From Flaviflexus ciconiae (lineage in GTDB: Bacteria; Actinomycetota; Actinomycetes; Actinomycetales; Actinomycetaceae), in contig NZ_CP034593.1 of NCBI RefSeq assembly GCF_003971195.1, forward strand, positions 620,001 through 684,000: a DNA stretch of 64,000 nucleotides. Direction: 5' to 3'. The notes beneath the pieces are model-generated. The model was not told the origin of the DNA, made no database searches, and saw only the letters and a program-made list of their open reading frames with translations. Numbering within the stretch: the stretch's first letter is position 1; the number at the start of each line of letters is the position of its first letter. Both the position numbers and the translations under genes were made by a program. Of the stretch, positions 29,360-39,151 are shown one piece after another.

Positions 29360-30643
29360 ATGTCGCAGCCCTACCAGCAGTATCCGCCTAACCAGCGATA
29401 TCAGCAGGCTCCCAATCAGCAGCGGTACTATCCGCCACAGGGTCAGCCCTACTCTCGATCGCACGAGCGGCCCTGGGTCCCGTCCCAGAACCCGCAACAG
29501 GTTCCCACCTATATGCCGTGGAAGCTGCCGCCCCGGCATTCGCCCGTTTTCTACGTCATGGTAGCCGCACTTGCCTTCCTCGGCGTCCTGGGCTTCATCA
29601 TGGTTCTGCCCATGCTCACGGAGAGCGCTGGAAACGCCGGTGCGATATCCGCGGGGATTGTCGCTCTCATTCCGGTCGTTGTCGTCAGCGCGCTGGTGTG
29701 GTGGATCGACTCCTGGGAGCCGGAGCCGAAATGGCTCATGGTGGCAATGTTCCTCTGGGGCGGCGGCGTGGCGGTCGCAATTTCCGCATGGCTCAACACC
29801 GCGTGGGGTGAGGCCATGTGGCGGTCGTCAGGTAGCCCGATCAAGGGCGAGATCTGGTCGGCGATCGTCTCGGCTCCGATCGTTGAGGAAGCCGCCAAGG
29901 GGCTCGGCGTCGTCCTGCTCTTCGTGTTCTTTAAGAAGAACTTCAACGGCCCCATTGATGGCATTTGCTACGGCGCCATGTCGGGACTGGGTTTTGCCTT
30001 CACCGAGAACATTCTCTACTTCACTCGGTTCTACGACGACCTGAGCGAGATCGCTCTGCTGCGCTTCTCCTCCCCGCTCCTGCACCCGCTGTGCACCGCC
30101 TGCATCGGAATGTTCCTTGGCTTCGCGGTCTACGCGAAGTCGAGATGGATGGCGTTGCCGCTACTCGTTCCCGGTTTCCTTATCGGCGCCTCCATCCACT
30201 TCATGCACAACGGGTGGGCGACCATCACCGACGTCAACGTGGTCCTGACCGGCGAGGGCTCCATGGGCTTCAACTACTTCGCGGTGCAAATACCGTCCTA
30301 CATAGCTGCCCTGATATTGGTTCTCTGGTTCCGGAAGGAAGAAGAAATGATTATCCAAGAACGCCTGGGGGAGTACCAGCGGGCGGGCTGGCTGGCAGTG
30401 CACGAGGTGGACATGATGGGAAGCCTCGAGGGCAGGCGGAAGGCCCGTGCCTGGGCCAAGTCCCGAGGCCCACTCGCGCTCAACGGGATGAAACGGTTCC
30501 AGGAAGAAACCGCGCACCTGGCGCTCAACCGGCAGCGCGCCGCCCTGCAAACCATGACCGTGCCCAGAGCGCAGCGGGAGGAAGCCCGCACTCTCAACTC
30601 GATCGGAAGAGCACGCGAGATGTTCATGGCGGGAGTACGTTGA
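29360..30643 (+). CDS. PrsW-type intramembrane metalloprotease
   Basis: 427 residues. A cytosolic Gln/Pro/Tyr-rich leader of about 50 residues (with YPPNQRYQQAPNQQRYYP) is followed by about eight membrane helices. PrsW motifs: WWIDSWEPEPKW, the catalytic-type EE-x2-K in APIVEEAAKGLG, the F-x3-E in GFAFTENILY and the histidine in HPLCTACIGM. PrsW proteins cut membrane-anchored anti-sigma factors or similar targets; the substrate here is unknown. A basic cytosolic tail ends the protein. It starts 248 nt after the previous gene. Confidence 0.88.
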   Translation: MSQPYQQYPPNQRYQQAPNQQRYYPPQGQPYSRSHERPWVPSQNPQQVPTYMPWKLPPRHSPVFYVMVAALAFLGVLGFIMVLPMLTESAGNAGAISAGIVALIPVVVVSALVWWIDSWEPEPKWLMVAMFLWGGGVAVAISAWLNTAWGEAMWRSSGSPIKGEIWSAIVSAPIVEEAAKGLGVVLLFVFFKKNFNGPIDGICYGAMSGLGFAFTENILYFTRFYDDLSEIALLRFSSPLLHPLCTACIGMFLGFAVYAKSRWMALPLLVPGFLIGASIHFMHNGWATITDVNVVLTGEGSMGFNYFAVQIPSYIAALILVLWFRKEEEMIIQERLGEYQRAGWLAVHEVDMMGSLEGRRKARAWAKSRGPLALNGMKRFQEETAHLALNRQRAALQTMTVPRAQREEARTLNSIGRAREMFMAGVR

Positions 30644-30665
30644 GGCAGACAAGGATGGGGATTCG

Positions 30666-31211
30666 ATGAGCGGGGACGACGAGTGGACGCCCGGCCCTGA
30701 TGGGATCCTTGAGCGGAACGCGGCCCGGGTTGTCCCGATCGATGAGGAGGGCCGCATCTTCCTCATTCGCGGGCACGACACCGAAGATCCCAATCATTCG
30801 TGGTGGTTCACGGTTGGCGGGGGGATTGATCCCGGGGAGGATCCTGTCGACGGCGCGGCCCGCGAGCTGTATGAGGAGACCGGATTGGCGGTTGATCCTG
30901 ACCGCCTTGTCGGCCCGGTTCTTCAAAGGAGCGCCGTCTTTCGTTTCACGTTCCACCTGCGTAGGCAATACGAGAGGTTTTATCTTCTCCATGTGAGCAA
31001 CAGCGAGGCTGAGAGCATCTCGCTATGGAACCAGGACTACTTAACCGAGCTTGAGAAGGAAGTTCTCGACGAGGTTGCCTGGTGGCGAGTCGACGAGATC
31101 GAGAACGCCCAGCAAACCGGTGTTGCCATCTATCCGGAAGGCATTGCTCAGCTTGCCAAGGGATGGTTCGAGGGCTGGGACGGCTCGCTTACGGTCATCG
31201 AGGACGCCTAA
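30666..31211 (+). CDS. Nudix hydrolase
   Basis: 181 residues with a complete Nudix box G-x5-E-x7-REUxEExGU spanning about residues 52-74 (GG-IDPGE ... RELYEETGL). It cleaves nucleoside diphosphates linked to another group; the precise substrate is unknown. A DEVAWWRVDEIENA segment near the C-terminus is typical for the family. It starts 22 nt after prsW and may share its transcript. Confidence 0.9.
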   Translation: MSGDDEWTPGPDGILERNAARVVPIDEEGRIFLIRGHDTEDPNHSWWFTVGGGIDPGEDPVDGAARELYEETGLAVDPDRLVGPVLQRSAVFRFTFHLRRQYERFYLLHVSNSEAESISLWNQDYLTELEKEVLDEVAWWRVDEIENAQQTGVAIYPEGIAQLAKGWFEGWDGSLTVIEDA

Positions 31212-31268
31212 GAGTCAGGTAAAGGGATACACTGGGTCGGTAATCCAATCTGTTAGGAGTTATCACCC

Positions 31269-32027
31269 GTGGCGGGACATTCAAAGTGGGCAACCACCAA
31301 GCACAAGAAGGCCGCGCTCGACGCTAAGCGTGGCAAACTCTTTGCGCGCCTCATCAAGAACATCGAGGTGGCCGGGAGGACCGGTGGCCCCGATCCCGCC
31401 GGTAACCCGACGCTCTACGACGCAATCCAGAAGGCCAAGAAGAACTCCGTTCCGGCCGACAACATTGACCGCGCACTTAAGCGCGCCTCCGGTGAGGGCG
31501 AAGACGGCGTCCAGTACGAGTCGATCATGTACGAGGGCTACGCCTCCGGTGGCGTTGCTATCCTCATCGAGTGCCTGACCGACAACCGCAACCGTGCAGC
31601 CTCCGAGCTCCGCGTTGCCCTCACCCGCAACGGCGGCACGCTTGCCGACCCGGGCTCCGTTGCCTACCTGTTTGCTCGCAAGGGAGTCGTCGAGGTCTCG
31701 AAGACCGATGACGTCACCGAGGACGACATTCTTATGGCGGTGCTGGATGCAGGCGCTGACGAGGTCAACGACGAGGGCGAAACCTACGAGATTGTGTCCG
31801 AACCGAATGACGTGGTTGCCGTCCGCACTGCCCTTCAGGAGGCCGGATACGACTACGATTCCGCGGAAGTCCAGTTTGTGCCCTCGATGAAGGTTGAGGT
31901 CAACAAGGAAGACGCCGAGAAGGTCATGAAGGTCATCGACGCCGTGGAAGACCTTGACGACGTTCAGAACGTTTACTCGAACGTTGATATCCCGGATGAC
32001 GTTCTGGCTCAGATGAACGAGGACTGA
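31269..32027 (+). CDS. yebC: YebC/PmpR family DNA-binding or translation-associated protein
   Basis: 252 residues with the invariable start [25 protein letters not shown], here shown only in part, and the [15 protein letters not shown] and [14 protein letters not shown] blocks. YebC proteins were described as transcription regulators and, more recently, as helping ribosomes through proline stretches. GTG start with a TTAGGAG site. The stop overlaps the start of the TSUP gene. In many actinobacteria it precedes ruvCAB, as here. Confidence 0.95.
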   Translation: MAGHSKWATTKHKKAALDAKRGKLFARLIKNIEVAGRTGGPDPAGNPTLYDAIQKAKKNSVPADNIDRALKRASGEGEDGVQYESIMYEGYASGGVAILIECLTDNRNRAASELRVALTRNGGTLADPGSVAYLFARKGVVEVSKTDDVTEDDILMAVLDAGADEVNDEGETYEIVSEPNDVVAVRTALQEAGYDYDSAEVQFVPSMKVEVNKEDAEKVMKVIDAVEDLDDVQNVYSNVDIPDDVLAQMNED

Positions 32028-32788
32028 TGTCCGCAGGAGCACTCTGCGTGCTCGTTGCCGCGGTGATTCTCGGCGGGACCCTGCAGCGGGTATCGGGTAT
32101 GGGAATGGGACTCGTCCTATCCCCGGTGCTCGCCCTCCTGCTTGGCCCAGCCACCGGCGTCACGGTGACAAACATGACGACGGTCATGAGCGCCCTACTC
32201 ATAGGATTTGTGCTCAGGGCCGGAATCGACTGGAAACGGTTCGGCATCATCGCGCCCTCTGCCCTCCTGGGAGCAATCCCCGGAGGGCAGCTCGTTCGCG
32301 AACTCGACGGCAACTGGCTATCCGTCATGGTCGGTGCACTTCTTCTCCTTGCCCTGCTCGTCACCGTCGGTGCGGGCAAACTCAGGGGCCTGCCGCACCT
32401 CACCAATCCTGCGTGGCTTGTTCCCTTTGCGGCCCTTGGCGCATTTCTAAACACGGTCTCCGGAGTCGCCGCACCGGCCCTGGTCATCTACGCGCTCCTG
32501 TCGCGCTGGGACCAGCGTTCCTTCCAGGCCACGCTCCAACCCGTCTTCCTGCTGTTCGGTGCGCTGTCCGTCGCCGTCAAAGTCCTCATCGGAGCCACCC
32601 CGCTCAGCGTCCTACCGGACCCCTGGATTCTTCTCGTGATTCTTGCGGGAGTCCTGGTCGCAATCGCGATCGGAGGGCAACTCTCGAAGCGTGTGAGTCC
32701 ACAGAAGGCCCGTGCCGCTGCCATCCTCGTCGCCGGTGCCGGAGCCGTGTCGGCCCTCATCCGCGGGCTCATCGGTGCGCTAGGTTAG
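32027..32788 (+). CDS. TSUP (TauE/SafE) family membrane transporter
   Basis: 253 residues with about eight hydrophobic helices and an internal repeat, typical of the TauE/SafE sulfite or organosulfur exporter family (GPATGVTVTNMTTVMSALLIG, then AIPGGQLVREL). The substrate is not predictable. It is coupled to yebC by a 1-base stop/start overlap and ends 13 nt before ruvC; a transporter here is not part of the standard ruv neighbourhood. Confidence 0.85.
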   Translation: MSAGALCVLVAAVILGGTLQRVSGMGMGLVLSPVLALLLGPATGVTVTNMTTVMSALLIGFVLRAGIDWKRFGIIAPSALLGAIPGGQLVRELDGNWLSVMVGALLLLALLVTVGAGKLRGLPHLTNPAWLVPFAALGAFLNTVSGVAAPALVIYALLSRWDQRSFQATLQPVFLLFGALSVAVKVLIGATPLSVLPDPWILLVILAGVLVAIAIGGQLSKRVSPQKARAAAILVAGAGAVSALIRGLIGALG

Positions 32789-32801
32789 TTCCGGAGGAAC
32801 C

Positions 32802-33455
32802 ATGAGAATCTTGGGAGTAGACCCCGGCCTCACCCGCTGCGGTATCGGAGTCATCGATGCATCGGGAGCCCGGCAGGTCAGCTACGTTGACGTCGCCGTT
32901 GTTCGGTCAACCGCCGACACAGCGCCGCACCGCAGGCTCGAAATCATCGCCGACGGCATCGACGAGATGATGAAAAAGCACGGCCCCGACGTTGTTGCTG
33001 TTGAGCGCATGTTCGCCGAGGACAACGTTCGTTCGATCATCGGCACCGCCCAGGTCGCCGGCGTCGCCATGCTTGCCGCCTCTCGCGCGAAGCTTCCCCT
33101 CGCCCTTCACTCACCTTCCGAGGTCAAGGCCGCCGTGACGGGAGACGGCAGGGCTGAGAAGAAGGCCGTTCAGCTCATGGTGCAGCGCATCCTCCGGCTT
33201 AACGCACCACCGAGGCCCGCCGATGCTGCGGACGCCCTTGCCCTTGCCATCACCCACGCATGGCGCGGGGGAGCGATATCGCGGAATGAAACGGCCGAGG
33301 GCGCTCAGCACGGTGGAGCGATGATGCCGGGAGTCCCCGGTGAGGGCATGACGGCCGCCCAGCGTGCCTGGGCCGAAGGTGAGCGTTCACGACGCATGTC
33401 CGGCATCGTTGCACAACAGATGGCGGGGCGTGCACGCGAAAAGCGCGGCCGCTGA
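32802..33455 (+). CDS. ruvC: Holliday junction resolvase RuvC
   Basis: 217 residues. Catalytic acids are visible: D7 in RILGVDPGLTRCG, the glutamate in VVAVERMFAEDN, and the aspartates of PADAADALALAITHAW. The family core ends near residue 160; about 50 extra residues follow that are charged and probably disordered. RuvC cuts Holliday junctions migrated by RuvAB, encoded directly downstream. Start ATG 32802 with GGAGGAACC upstream. Confidence 0.95.
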   Translation: MRILGVDPGLTRCGIGVIDASGARQVSYVDVAVVRSTADTAPHRRLEIIADGIDEMMKKHGPDVVAVERMFAEDNVRSIIGTAQVAGVAMLAASRAKLPLALHSPSEVKAAVTGDGRAEKKAVQLMVQRILRLNAPPRPADAADALALAITHAWRGGAISRNETAEGAQHGGAMMPGVPGEGMTAAQRAWAEGERSRRMSGIVAQQMAGRAREKRGR

Positions 33456-33492
33456 TAGTATTGGAACAATTGTTCGATTCCAGGGAGGTTAC

Positions 33493-34080
33493 ATGATCTC
33501 GCTCGTCAGGGGTACGGTCCTGAAGACCACGGCAAGTACCGCGATCATCGATGTCGGGGGCATTGGCTTCTCGGTCATTGCGACCCCAACAACACTGTCG
33601 GAGCTGAGGGTGGGGCAAGAGGGCACCATCTATACGTCCTTCGTCGTCCGCGAAGAATCGATGACTCTCTACGGCTTTGCGGATGAGGACGAGCGGAACA
33701 CCTTCGAGATTCTCACCACGGTCTCCGGCATTGGCCCGAAGATTGGTTTGGCCGTGCTTTCGGTCCACACTCCCGACATACTTCGTTCAATCGTCGAGCG
33801 GAAAGATATCCCCGGGTTGACCCAGGTTCCCGGCATTGGTCAGAAGGGTGCTCAGCGCATTCTTCTTGAACTGGGTAACAAGCTTGGGCCCGCCACCTCC
33901 CAGGTGGAGGCCGTGGCCCCGGCGTCGGCTTCCGCCGACGTGGTCGCAGCTCTCGTTGGTCTGGGCTGGAACGAGGATGTGGCCGCGCGCACGGTTTCGG
34001 ATGTGGAAGCTGAGCATGGCGCGATGCCGGTGTCGCAGACGCTTCGCGTTGCGTTGCAGAAGCTGGGCGGTAAGCGATGA
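33493..34080 (+). CDS. ruvA: Holliday junction DNA helicase subunit RuvA
   Basis: 195 residues from [13 protein letters not shown], after AGGGAGGT. Domain I is an OB fold, domain II has two helix-hairpin-helix motifs ([15 protein letters not shown] and [16 protein letters not shown]), and domain III is the small C-terminal RuvB-binding helix bundle ([15 protein letters not shown]). RuvA binds four-way junctions and loads RuvB. The longer frame from 33364 overlaps ruvC and is rejected. The stop overlaps ruvB (ATGA). Confidence 0.95.
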   Translation: MISLVRGTVLKTTASTAIIDVGGIGFSVIATPTTLSELRVGQEGTIYTSFVVREESMTLYGFADEDERNTFEILTTVSGIGPKIGLAVLSVHTPDILRSIVERKDIPGLTQVPGIGQKGAQRILLELGNKLGPATSQVEAVAPASASADVVAALVGLGWNEDVAARTVSDVEAEHGAMPVSQTLRVALQKLGGKR

Positions 34081-35099
34081 GCGAGGACTACTCGATCACC
34101 GACGCCGAAGCACCTGCCACCGAACGTGCCGCAGAGGCGGCTCTGCGCCCCAAAGTTCTTGACGAGTTTGTTGGCCAGGAAGTTGTCCGCACCCAGCTGT
34201 CGCTCGTCCTTCAAGCCGCCATTGCCCGCGGGGCAACTCCCGACCACGTTTTGCTGTCAGGTCCGCCCGGCCTTGGTAAGACAACACTCGCAATGATCAT
34301 TGCCGCCGAGGTTGGTGGAGCTCTCCGGCTGACCTCGGGCCCCGCGATTCAGCACGCTGGCGATCTGGCGGCCGTGCTGTCCTCCCTCCAGGAGGGCGAT
34401 GTTCTCTTCATCGACGAGATCCACCGTCTGGCCCGGCCCGCGGAGGAGATGCTCTACCTGGCCATGGAGGACTTTCGCGTTGACGTCATGGTCGGTAAAG
34501 GTCCGGGTGCGACGTCGATTCCGCTTCCCCTGCCGCCGTTCACGGTCGTCGGTGCGACCACCCGAGCGGGCCTCCTCCCGGCTCCGCTGCGGGATCGCTT
34601 TGGTTTTACGGGGCACCTCGAGTTCTACTCGGCGGATGAGCTGGCCCAGGTTGTTACTCGATCGGCGCTACTGCTCGAAGCCGATCTAACGCAGGATGCG
34701 GCGCACGAGTTGGCGAGCCGTTCGCGCGGCACGCCGCGTATTGCTAACCGTCTGCTCCGCCGCGTCCAGGACTGGGCTCAGATTAAAGGCACCGGCGTTC
34801 TCGACCTGTCGGCCGCGAAGGCGGCCCTCGAGGTTTTCGAGGTTGATGATCTCGGTTTGGACCGCCTCGACCGAGCCGTTCTGGAGCTGGTGTGCACGAG
34901 ATTCGGCGGCGGACCTGTGGGATTGACCACCCTGGCGATCTCTGTGGGAGAGGAACCGGAGACCGTTGAGTCGGTTGCCGAACCCTTCCTAGTCCGCGAG
35001 GGACTGCTGGTTCGTACACCCCGGGGGAGGGCCGCAACCCCCGCCGCTTTCAAGCACCTGGGACTGCAGCCACCGGAAAACACTCTCTTCGATCCCTGA
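34077..35099 (+). CDS. ruvB: Holliday junction DNA helicase subunit RuvB
   Basis: 340 residues, the usual length. Walker A is [11 protein letters not shown], Walker B has DEIHRL, sensor 1 is [10 protein letters not shown] with the arginine finger in RDRFGF, and the winged-helix C-terminus ends ...HLGLQPPE. The hexameric motor drives branch migration with RuvA. It overlaps ruvA by 4 nt. A separate promoter for yajC probably lies in its last codons and beyond. Confidence 0.97.
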   Translation: MSEDYSITDAEAPATERAAEAALRPKVLDEFVGQEVVRTQLSLVLQAAIARGATPDHVLLSGPPGLGKTTLAMIIAAEVGGALRLTSGPAIQHAGDLAAVLSSLQEGDVLFIDEIHRLARPAEEMLYLAMEDFRVDVMVGKGPGATSIPLPLPPFTVVGATTRAGLLPAPLRDRFGFTGHLEFYSADELAQVVTRSALLLEADLTQDAAHELASRSRGTPRIANRLLRRVQDWAQIKGTGVLDLSAAKAALEVFEVDDLGLDRLDRAVLELVCTRFGGGPVGLTTLAISVGEEPETVESVAEPFLVREGLLVRTPRGRAATPAAFKHLGLQPPENTLFDP

Positions 35100-35116
35100 G
35101 CTTTCTGCCGTATACT
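35088..35116 (+). promoter_or_regulatory. Candidate sigma-70-type promoter for yajC-secD-secF
   Basis: TTCGAT (35088-35093) and TATACT (35111-35116) are separated by 17 nt and lie 33 nt before the yajC GTG. The -10 is good; the -35 is partial. Confidence 0.5.
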
Positions 35117-35148
35117 CTGGTCTGATCGTCACGTGAAAGAGAGTCCCC

Positions 35149-35508
35149 GTGGAATTTATTATTCTCATGGTCGTATTCGGCGGTTTCATGATCCTCATGA
35201 GCCGTTCGAGCAAGAAGATGCAGGCCAAGGCAGCTGAGCAGCGCGAGTCCGCACTCGTTGTCGGCAACACCGTCGTTACCCAGACGGGCATGATCGGTCA
35301 GATCGTCGATATCGACGGTGGCGTTGTCACCCTCGAGTCTGCATCGGGCGACGAAACCCAGTGGCTCTCGAACGCCATCAACTCCGTCATCGAGCCCCCG
35401 TACGAGCACACGTACGCCGAGGACGACTCCGATGATGAGGATGCCGAGTCCGGCTTTGACGGGCTGAGCCCGCGCGACTCGGATCTCGACCGGCCCTCTG
35501 ATCGGTAG
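35149..35508 (+). CDS. yajC: Preprotein translocase accessory subunit YajC
   Basis: 119 residues, GTG start. A single N-terminal membrane helix (IILMVVFGGFMILMSR) is followed by the cytosolic YajC domain with GNTVVTQTGMIGQIVDID. The C-terminus is strongly acidic. YajC associates with SecDF in the membrane; the gene abuts secD with no gap (stop at 35506-35508, ATG at 35509). Confidence 0.93.
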   Translation: MEFIILMVVFGGFMILMSRSSKKMQAKAAEQRESALVVGNTVVTQTGMIGQIVDIDGGVVTLESASGDETQWLSNAINSVIEPPYEHTYAEDDSDDEDAESGFDGLSPRDSDLDRPSDR

Positions 35509-37545
35509 ATGAGTTCCACTGAAGAGGCGACCGAACGGTCGCCTCGAACGCGTTTAATCGTTTTCTTCCTCCTCGTTCTCACCCTCGTGGCATCCCTTGT
35601 TGCCGGAACGGTGACGACAAAGGAGTCCCGCTGGTCTCCGGACCTCGCCCTCGACCTGGAGGGCGGCACCCAGATCATTCTGTCCCCGGTCGTGGAACCC
35701 GGCTACGAGATAACCTCCGAGGACATCGCGCAGGCAATTGAGATCATTCGCCAGCGCGTCGATGCCTCCGGCGTTGCCGAAGCTGAGATCACATCGCAGG
35801 GCGGTTCCAACATCGTTGTTGGCCTCCCCGGTAACCCGAGTGAAGAGACCCTTGACCTGGTCCGTACGTCGGCCGTTCTGCGCCTGCGTCCCGTTATTGA
35901 CTACACGGGCCAGGTTATGGCAAACCAGGGACTGACTCCCGTTTACTCGACCGACGGTTCCCCGCTGACTGACGACCAGATCGCCACAGCGAAAGCTATC
36001 GCCGACCTCAATGGCGACGGCGAGATCTCAACCGAGCCGACCACGGAGCCCGAATCCCCGTCGTCCGATGCGTGGATTACGGAAGATGTCCTCTACCAGG
36101 GATTGACAATCAACTGTCAGGCGGTGGACTCGCGTCTGCAGAACACCTACTCCGAGGCCGATATGCCGGTGGTGGCATGCGATCCCGAGACAGGTTCTTC
36201 CTACATTCTGGGCCCCACCGAGCTGGACGGTCAGGATCTCTCGGATGCTAACTCCGGTCCCCGCGTTAACGAACAGGGTGTCGCCGTCGGCGGCTTCCAG
36301 GTCAACCTCGAGTTCACGAGCGAGGGCGGTGACAAGTTCGGTGACGTCACCACGCGCCTTGCTGGCTTCCAGTACGGGACTGCGAAGAACCTCTTCGCCA
36401 TCGTTCTCGACGGCTCGATCATTTCCGTGGCTTCTCTCAAAGAACCGATCCTCGGTGGATCGGCCTCGATCTCCGGAACATTTAACGCCGATCAGGCAGA
36501 GTCGCTGGCCAACCAGCTGTCGTTCGGCTCGCTGCCGCTGACGTTCGAGGTGCTCTCCGAGGAGCAGATCTCCGCAACCCTCGGCTCAGAGCAGCTCGTT
36601 AATTCGCTGATCGCTGGTGCGATCGGTGCGGTGCTTATCGTCTTTTACCTGCTCTGGCAGTACCACGGGCTGGGCGTTTTGGCGGTCACATCGATCATCA
36701 TGGTGACCGGCACTTCCTATCTCCTCATCTCGCTTTTGTCGTGGACGATGGGGTACAGGTTGTCGCTCGCCGGCGTCGTCGGACTCATCATTTCTATCGG
36801 TATTTCCGCCGACTCGTTTATCGTCTATTTCGAGAGAATGCGAGACGAGATCCGCGAGGGCCGCACACTCAAGGGAGCGGTGGAGTACGGCTGGTCGAGG
36901 GCCCGGCAAACGATCCTCGTGTCAGACGCGGTCAACTTTATTGCAGCTGTCGTCCTGTACTTCCTGGCCGTTGGCGGTGTCCGCGGGTTCGCGTTCACGC
37001 TCGGCCTCACGACGGTTATCGATGTTATCGTCGTCATGCTGTTCACCTACCCGATGATGCAGCTCCTGGTCCGGACGAACTTCTTCGGCAACGGCCACCG
37101 CTGGTCCGGCATGTCAGCCGCGTCGCTCGAGGCCGACCCGGTGTACGCAGGACGCGGGCGCGTCCGTGACTCCGGTGTTTCCAAGAAGGAAGCCCGCGCG
37201 GCACGCAAGGCCAAAGTAGCATCAAAGGGATCAACCGAGGACGAGACTGTCGTGTCCGTTCTCGACCGGCCCGAGAAGTCTGTCAACAAGCGAGCGGGCA
37301 AATCCTCCACAAAGGCATCGCGGAAGACCGCAACCGAGGCTTCGAGGCAGTCGGCCTCTCAGGGTGCGGCATCGGCCTCGGACGTGACCACAGATTCGGC
37401 AGGAACACCGGATGCGGCAGTATCCAACGGGAGCAGCGCTGCTGGTTCGGCAACGGCGGCAGGGGATTCTGGCTCCGGTAAGCCGATGACACTCGCCCAG
37501 CGGAGAGCGGCTGAACGCCGCGCCGCGAAACGGGAGGAGAACTAA
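35509..37545 (+). CDS. secD: Protein translocase subunit SecD
   Basis: 678 residues, longer than typical. One N-terminal helix, a large extracytoplasmic domain with the P1 head, and five C-terminal helices with the SecD block GGVRGFAFTLGL. LDLEGGTQIIL near the start and LIISIGISADSFIVYFERMR with the proton-path aspartate are diagnostic. About 130 residues after the last helix form a Lys/Ser/Ala-rich cytosolic tail. SecD and SecF use the proton gradient to pull secreted proteins out of SecYEG. The stop overlaps the secF start (TAATG). Confidence 0.95.
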   Translation: MSSTEEATERSPRTRLIVFFLLVLTLVASLVAGTVTTKESRWSPDLALDLEGGTQIILSPVVEPGYEITSEDIAQAIEIIRQRVDASGVAEAEITSQGGSNIVVGLPGNPSEETLDLVRTSAVLRLRPVIDYTGQVMANQGLTPVYSTDGSPLTDDQIATAKAIADLNGDGEISTEPTTEPESPSSDAWITEDVLYQGLTINCQAVDSRLQNTYSEADMPVVACDPETGSSYILGPTELDGQDLSDANSGPRVNEQGVAVGGFQVNLEFTSEGGDKFGDVTTRLAGFQYGTAKNLFAIVLDGSIISVASLKEPILGGSASISGTFNADQAESLANQLSFGSLPLTFEVLSEEQISATLGSEQLVNSLIAGAIGAVLIVFYLLWQYHGLGVLAVTSIIMVTGTSYLLISLLSWTMGYRLSLAGVVGLIISIGISADSFIVYFERMRDEIREGRTLKGAVEYGWSRARQTILVSDAVNFIAAVVLYFLAVGGVRGFAFTLGLTTVIDVIVVMLFTYPMMQLLVRTNFFGNGHRWSGMSAASLEADPVYAGRGRVRDSGVSKKEARAARKAKVASKGSTEDETVVSVLDRPEKSVNKRAGKSSTKASRKTATEASRQSASQGAASASDVTTDSAGTPDAAVSNGSSAAGSATAAGDSGSGKPMTLAQRRAAERRAAKREEN

Positions 37546-38552
37546 TGTCCATGTACTCCCTTGGCAACAATCTCTACTCCGGTGAGAAGAGCTTCAACAT
37601 CATCGGGAAGAGGAAGATCTGGTACTCGATCGCCCTTGTTTTCATTGCTCTCACCGCCCTGCTTTTGATCGTCAAGCCGATTAACTTCGGCATCGACTTC
37701 CGGGGTGGCTCGCAGTTCACGATCTCGGGGACCGCGAATTCCTCCCAGCAGGATGCGATCGACGTGGTCGCCGAGTACACCGGAGACGCCAACGTTCGAG
37801 TTTCCGAGGTGGGTTCCAACTCTATCCGCGTGCAGACAGCCGAACTGTCGAGCGAGGAAACCCAGGACGTTCGTGATGGTCTGGCTGAGGCCTACGGAGT
37901 CCCGCCTGAGGATGTTGCGTCAACCTTTATTGGCCCCACCTGGGGCGCCGACGTTTCCCAGCAGGCGCTTCAGTCGCTCGTTGTCTTCATTGTTCTCGTG
38001 AGCCTGGTCCTGTGGATCTACTTCCGAACGTGGACAATCGCGATTGGCGCGATCGGAGCACTGCTCCACGACCTTGCGATCACCGTGGGCGTCTATGTGG
38101 CTTCTGGTTTCGAGGTCACTCCAGCTACCGTTATTGGCCTGCTCACGATTCTTGGCTATTCCCTCTATGACACCGTTGTCGTGTTCGACAAGGTCCGCGA
38201 GAACACGAAGGGCTTTGCGGAGCAGACCGACTACACGTATGCGGAAGCAGCGAACCTGGCCGTTAACCAGACCCTGATCCGTTCCATCAACACATCCGTG
38301 ACCGGACTCTTGCCCGTGGGCTCGATTCTTGTCATTGGCGTCCTATTCCAGGGAGCAGGAACGCTCCGGGACCTGTCACTCGCGCTATTTGTCGGTATGC
38401 TAGTTTCGGCAATTTCGTCAATCTTCATTGCGTCACCGCTTGCGGTGACGCTCGGAGAGCGCCAGGCGGACATCAAGGAGCACACCGAGAGTGTTCTGGC
38501 GGCTCGCGAGAAGGCCGCCTTAGTGAACGAAGTAAAAGAGAAGAAGGCATGA
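37545..38552 (+). CDS. secF: Protein translocase subunit SecF
   Basis: 335 residues with six membrane helices and one extracytoplasmic domain. Diagnostic segments are NFGIDFRGGSQF near the start and TILGYSLYDTVVVFDKVREN in TM4. It forms the SecDF complex with the gene before it. Its end overlaps the apt start by 4 nt (ATGA). Confidence 0.96.
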   Translation: MSMYSLGNNLYSGEKSFNIIGKRKIWYSIALVFIALTALLLIVKPINFGIDFRGGSQFTISGTANSSQQDAIDVVAEYTGDANVRVSEVGSNSIRVQTAELSSEETQDVRDGLAEAYGVPPEDVASTFIGPTWGADVSQQALQSLVVFIVLVSLVLWIYFRTWTIAIGAIGALLHDLAITVGVYVASGFEVTPATVIGLLTILGYSLYDTVVVFDKVRENTKGFAEQTDYTYAEAANLAVNQTLIRSINTSVTGLLPVGSILVIGVLFQGAGTLRDLSLALFVGMLVSAISSIFIASPLAVTLGERQADIKEHTESVLAAREKAALVNEVKEKKA

Positions 38553-39091
38553 CAGATAACCCGTTCCCCCAGGACATCGTGGAGCTCGTCCAGTCCCATA
38601 TCCGCGAGGTCAACGACTTCCCGGCGCCGGGCGTCCTTTTCCAGGATGTCACGCCGCTGATCGCAGATCCGGTTGCCTTCAAGGCCCTTATCGACATCCT
38701 CGCCGACCGCTACCGCGGCAAGGTCGATGCGGTAGCCGGCCTCGAGTCTCGCGGATTCATCCTCGGCGCTCCACTGGCCGTGGCGCTCGGTGTTGGCATG
38801 CTGACCGTGCGCAAGGCGGGTCGCCTGCCCGGACCGGTTGTCGGAATCGACTACGACCTCGAGTACGGCTCGGCCCGCATGGAGCTCCAGCCGTTCACGG
38901 TCAATGATGGTGACCGCGTGCTCGTCATTGATGACGTCCTGGCAACGGGCGGCACCGCCAATGCTGCCTTCGAGCTTATCGAGGCCGCCGGCGGCCACGC
39001 TGATACCCTTTGCGTTCTCATGGAGATCGGTGCCCTTGGCGGTCGCGAGAGGCTTGCTGGCCGCACCGTGGATGCTGTCCTGACGTACTAA
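38549..39091 (+). CDS. apt: Adenine phosphoribosyltransferase
   Basis: 180 residues. The PRPP-binding loop VLVIDDVLATGGTANA and the GLESRGFILGAPLA segment mark a class I APRT. Makes AMP from adenine and PRPP. Placement between secF and relA is standard for actinobacteria. A hairpin follows 31 nt downstream, so the secDF-apt transcript probably ends here and relA has its own promoter. Confidence 0.95.
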   Translation: MTDNPFPQDIVELVQSHIREVNDFPAPGVLFQDVTPLIADPVAFKALIDILADRYRGKVDAVAGLESRGFILGAPLAVALGVGMLTVRKAGRLPGPVVGIDYDLEYGSARMELQPFTVNDGDRVLVIDDVLATGGTANAAFELIEAAGGHADTLCVLMEIGALGGRERLAGRTVDAVLTY

Positions 39092-39122
39092 TAGCGCAGC
39101 TATTCAAGAACTTTCCTCAGCC

Positions 39123-39151
39123 TGATCCCCGTTCACTGCGAACGGGGGTCA
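39123..39151 (+). terminator. Hairpin after apt
   Basis: tgatccccgttc pairs with gaacgggggtca around a 5-nt loop (12 bp, one G-T pair). The T-richness after it is modest (aagcgtttctt). An outer ttcaagaa...ttcttgaa pair encloses it. Confidence 0.7.

Noticed and set aside
33364..33492. Longer upstream start for ruvA
   Set aside because: It lies in ruvC and lacks RuvA similarity; ATG 33493 has a strong AGGGAGGT and the family N-terminus.
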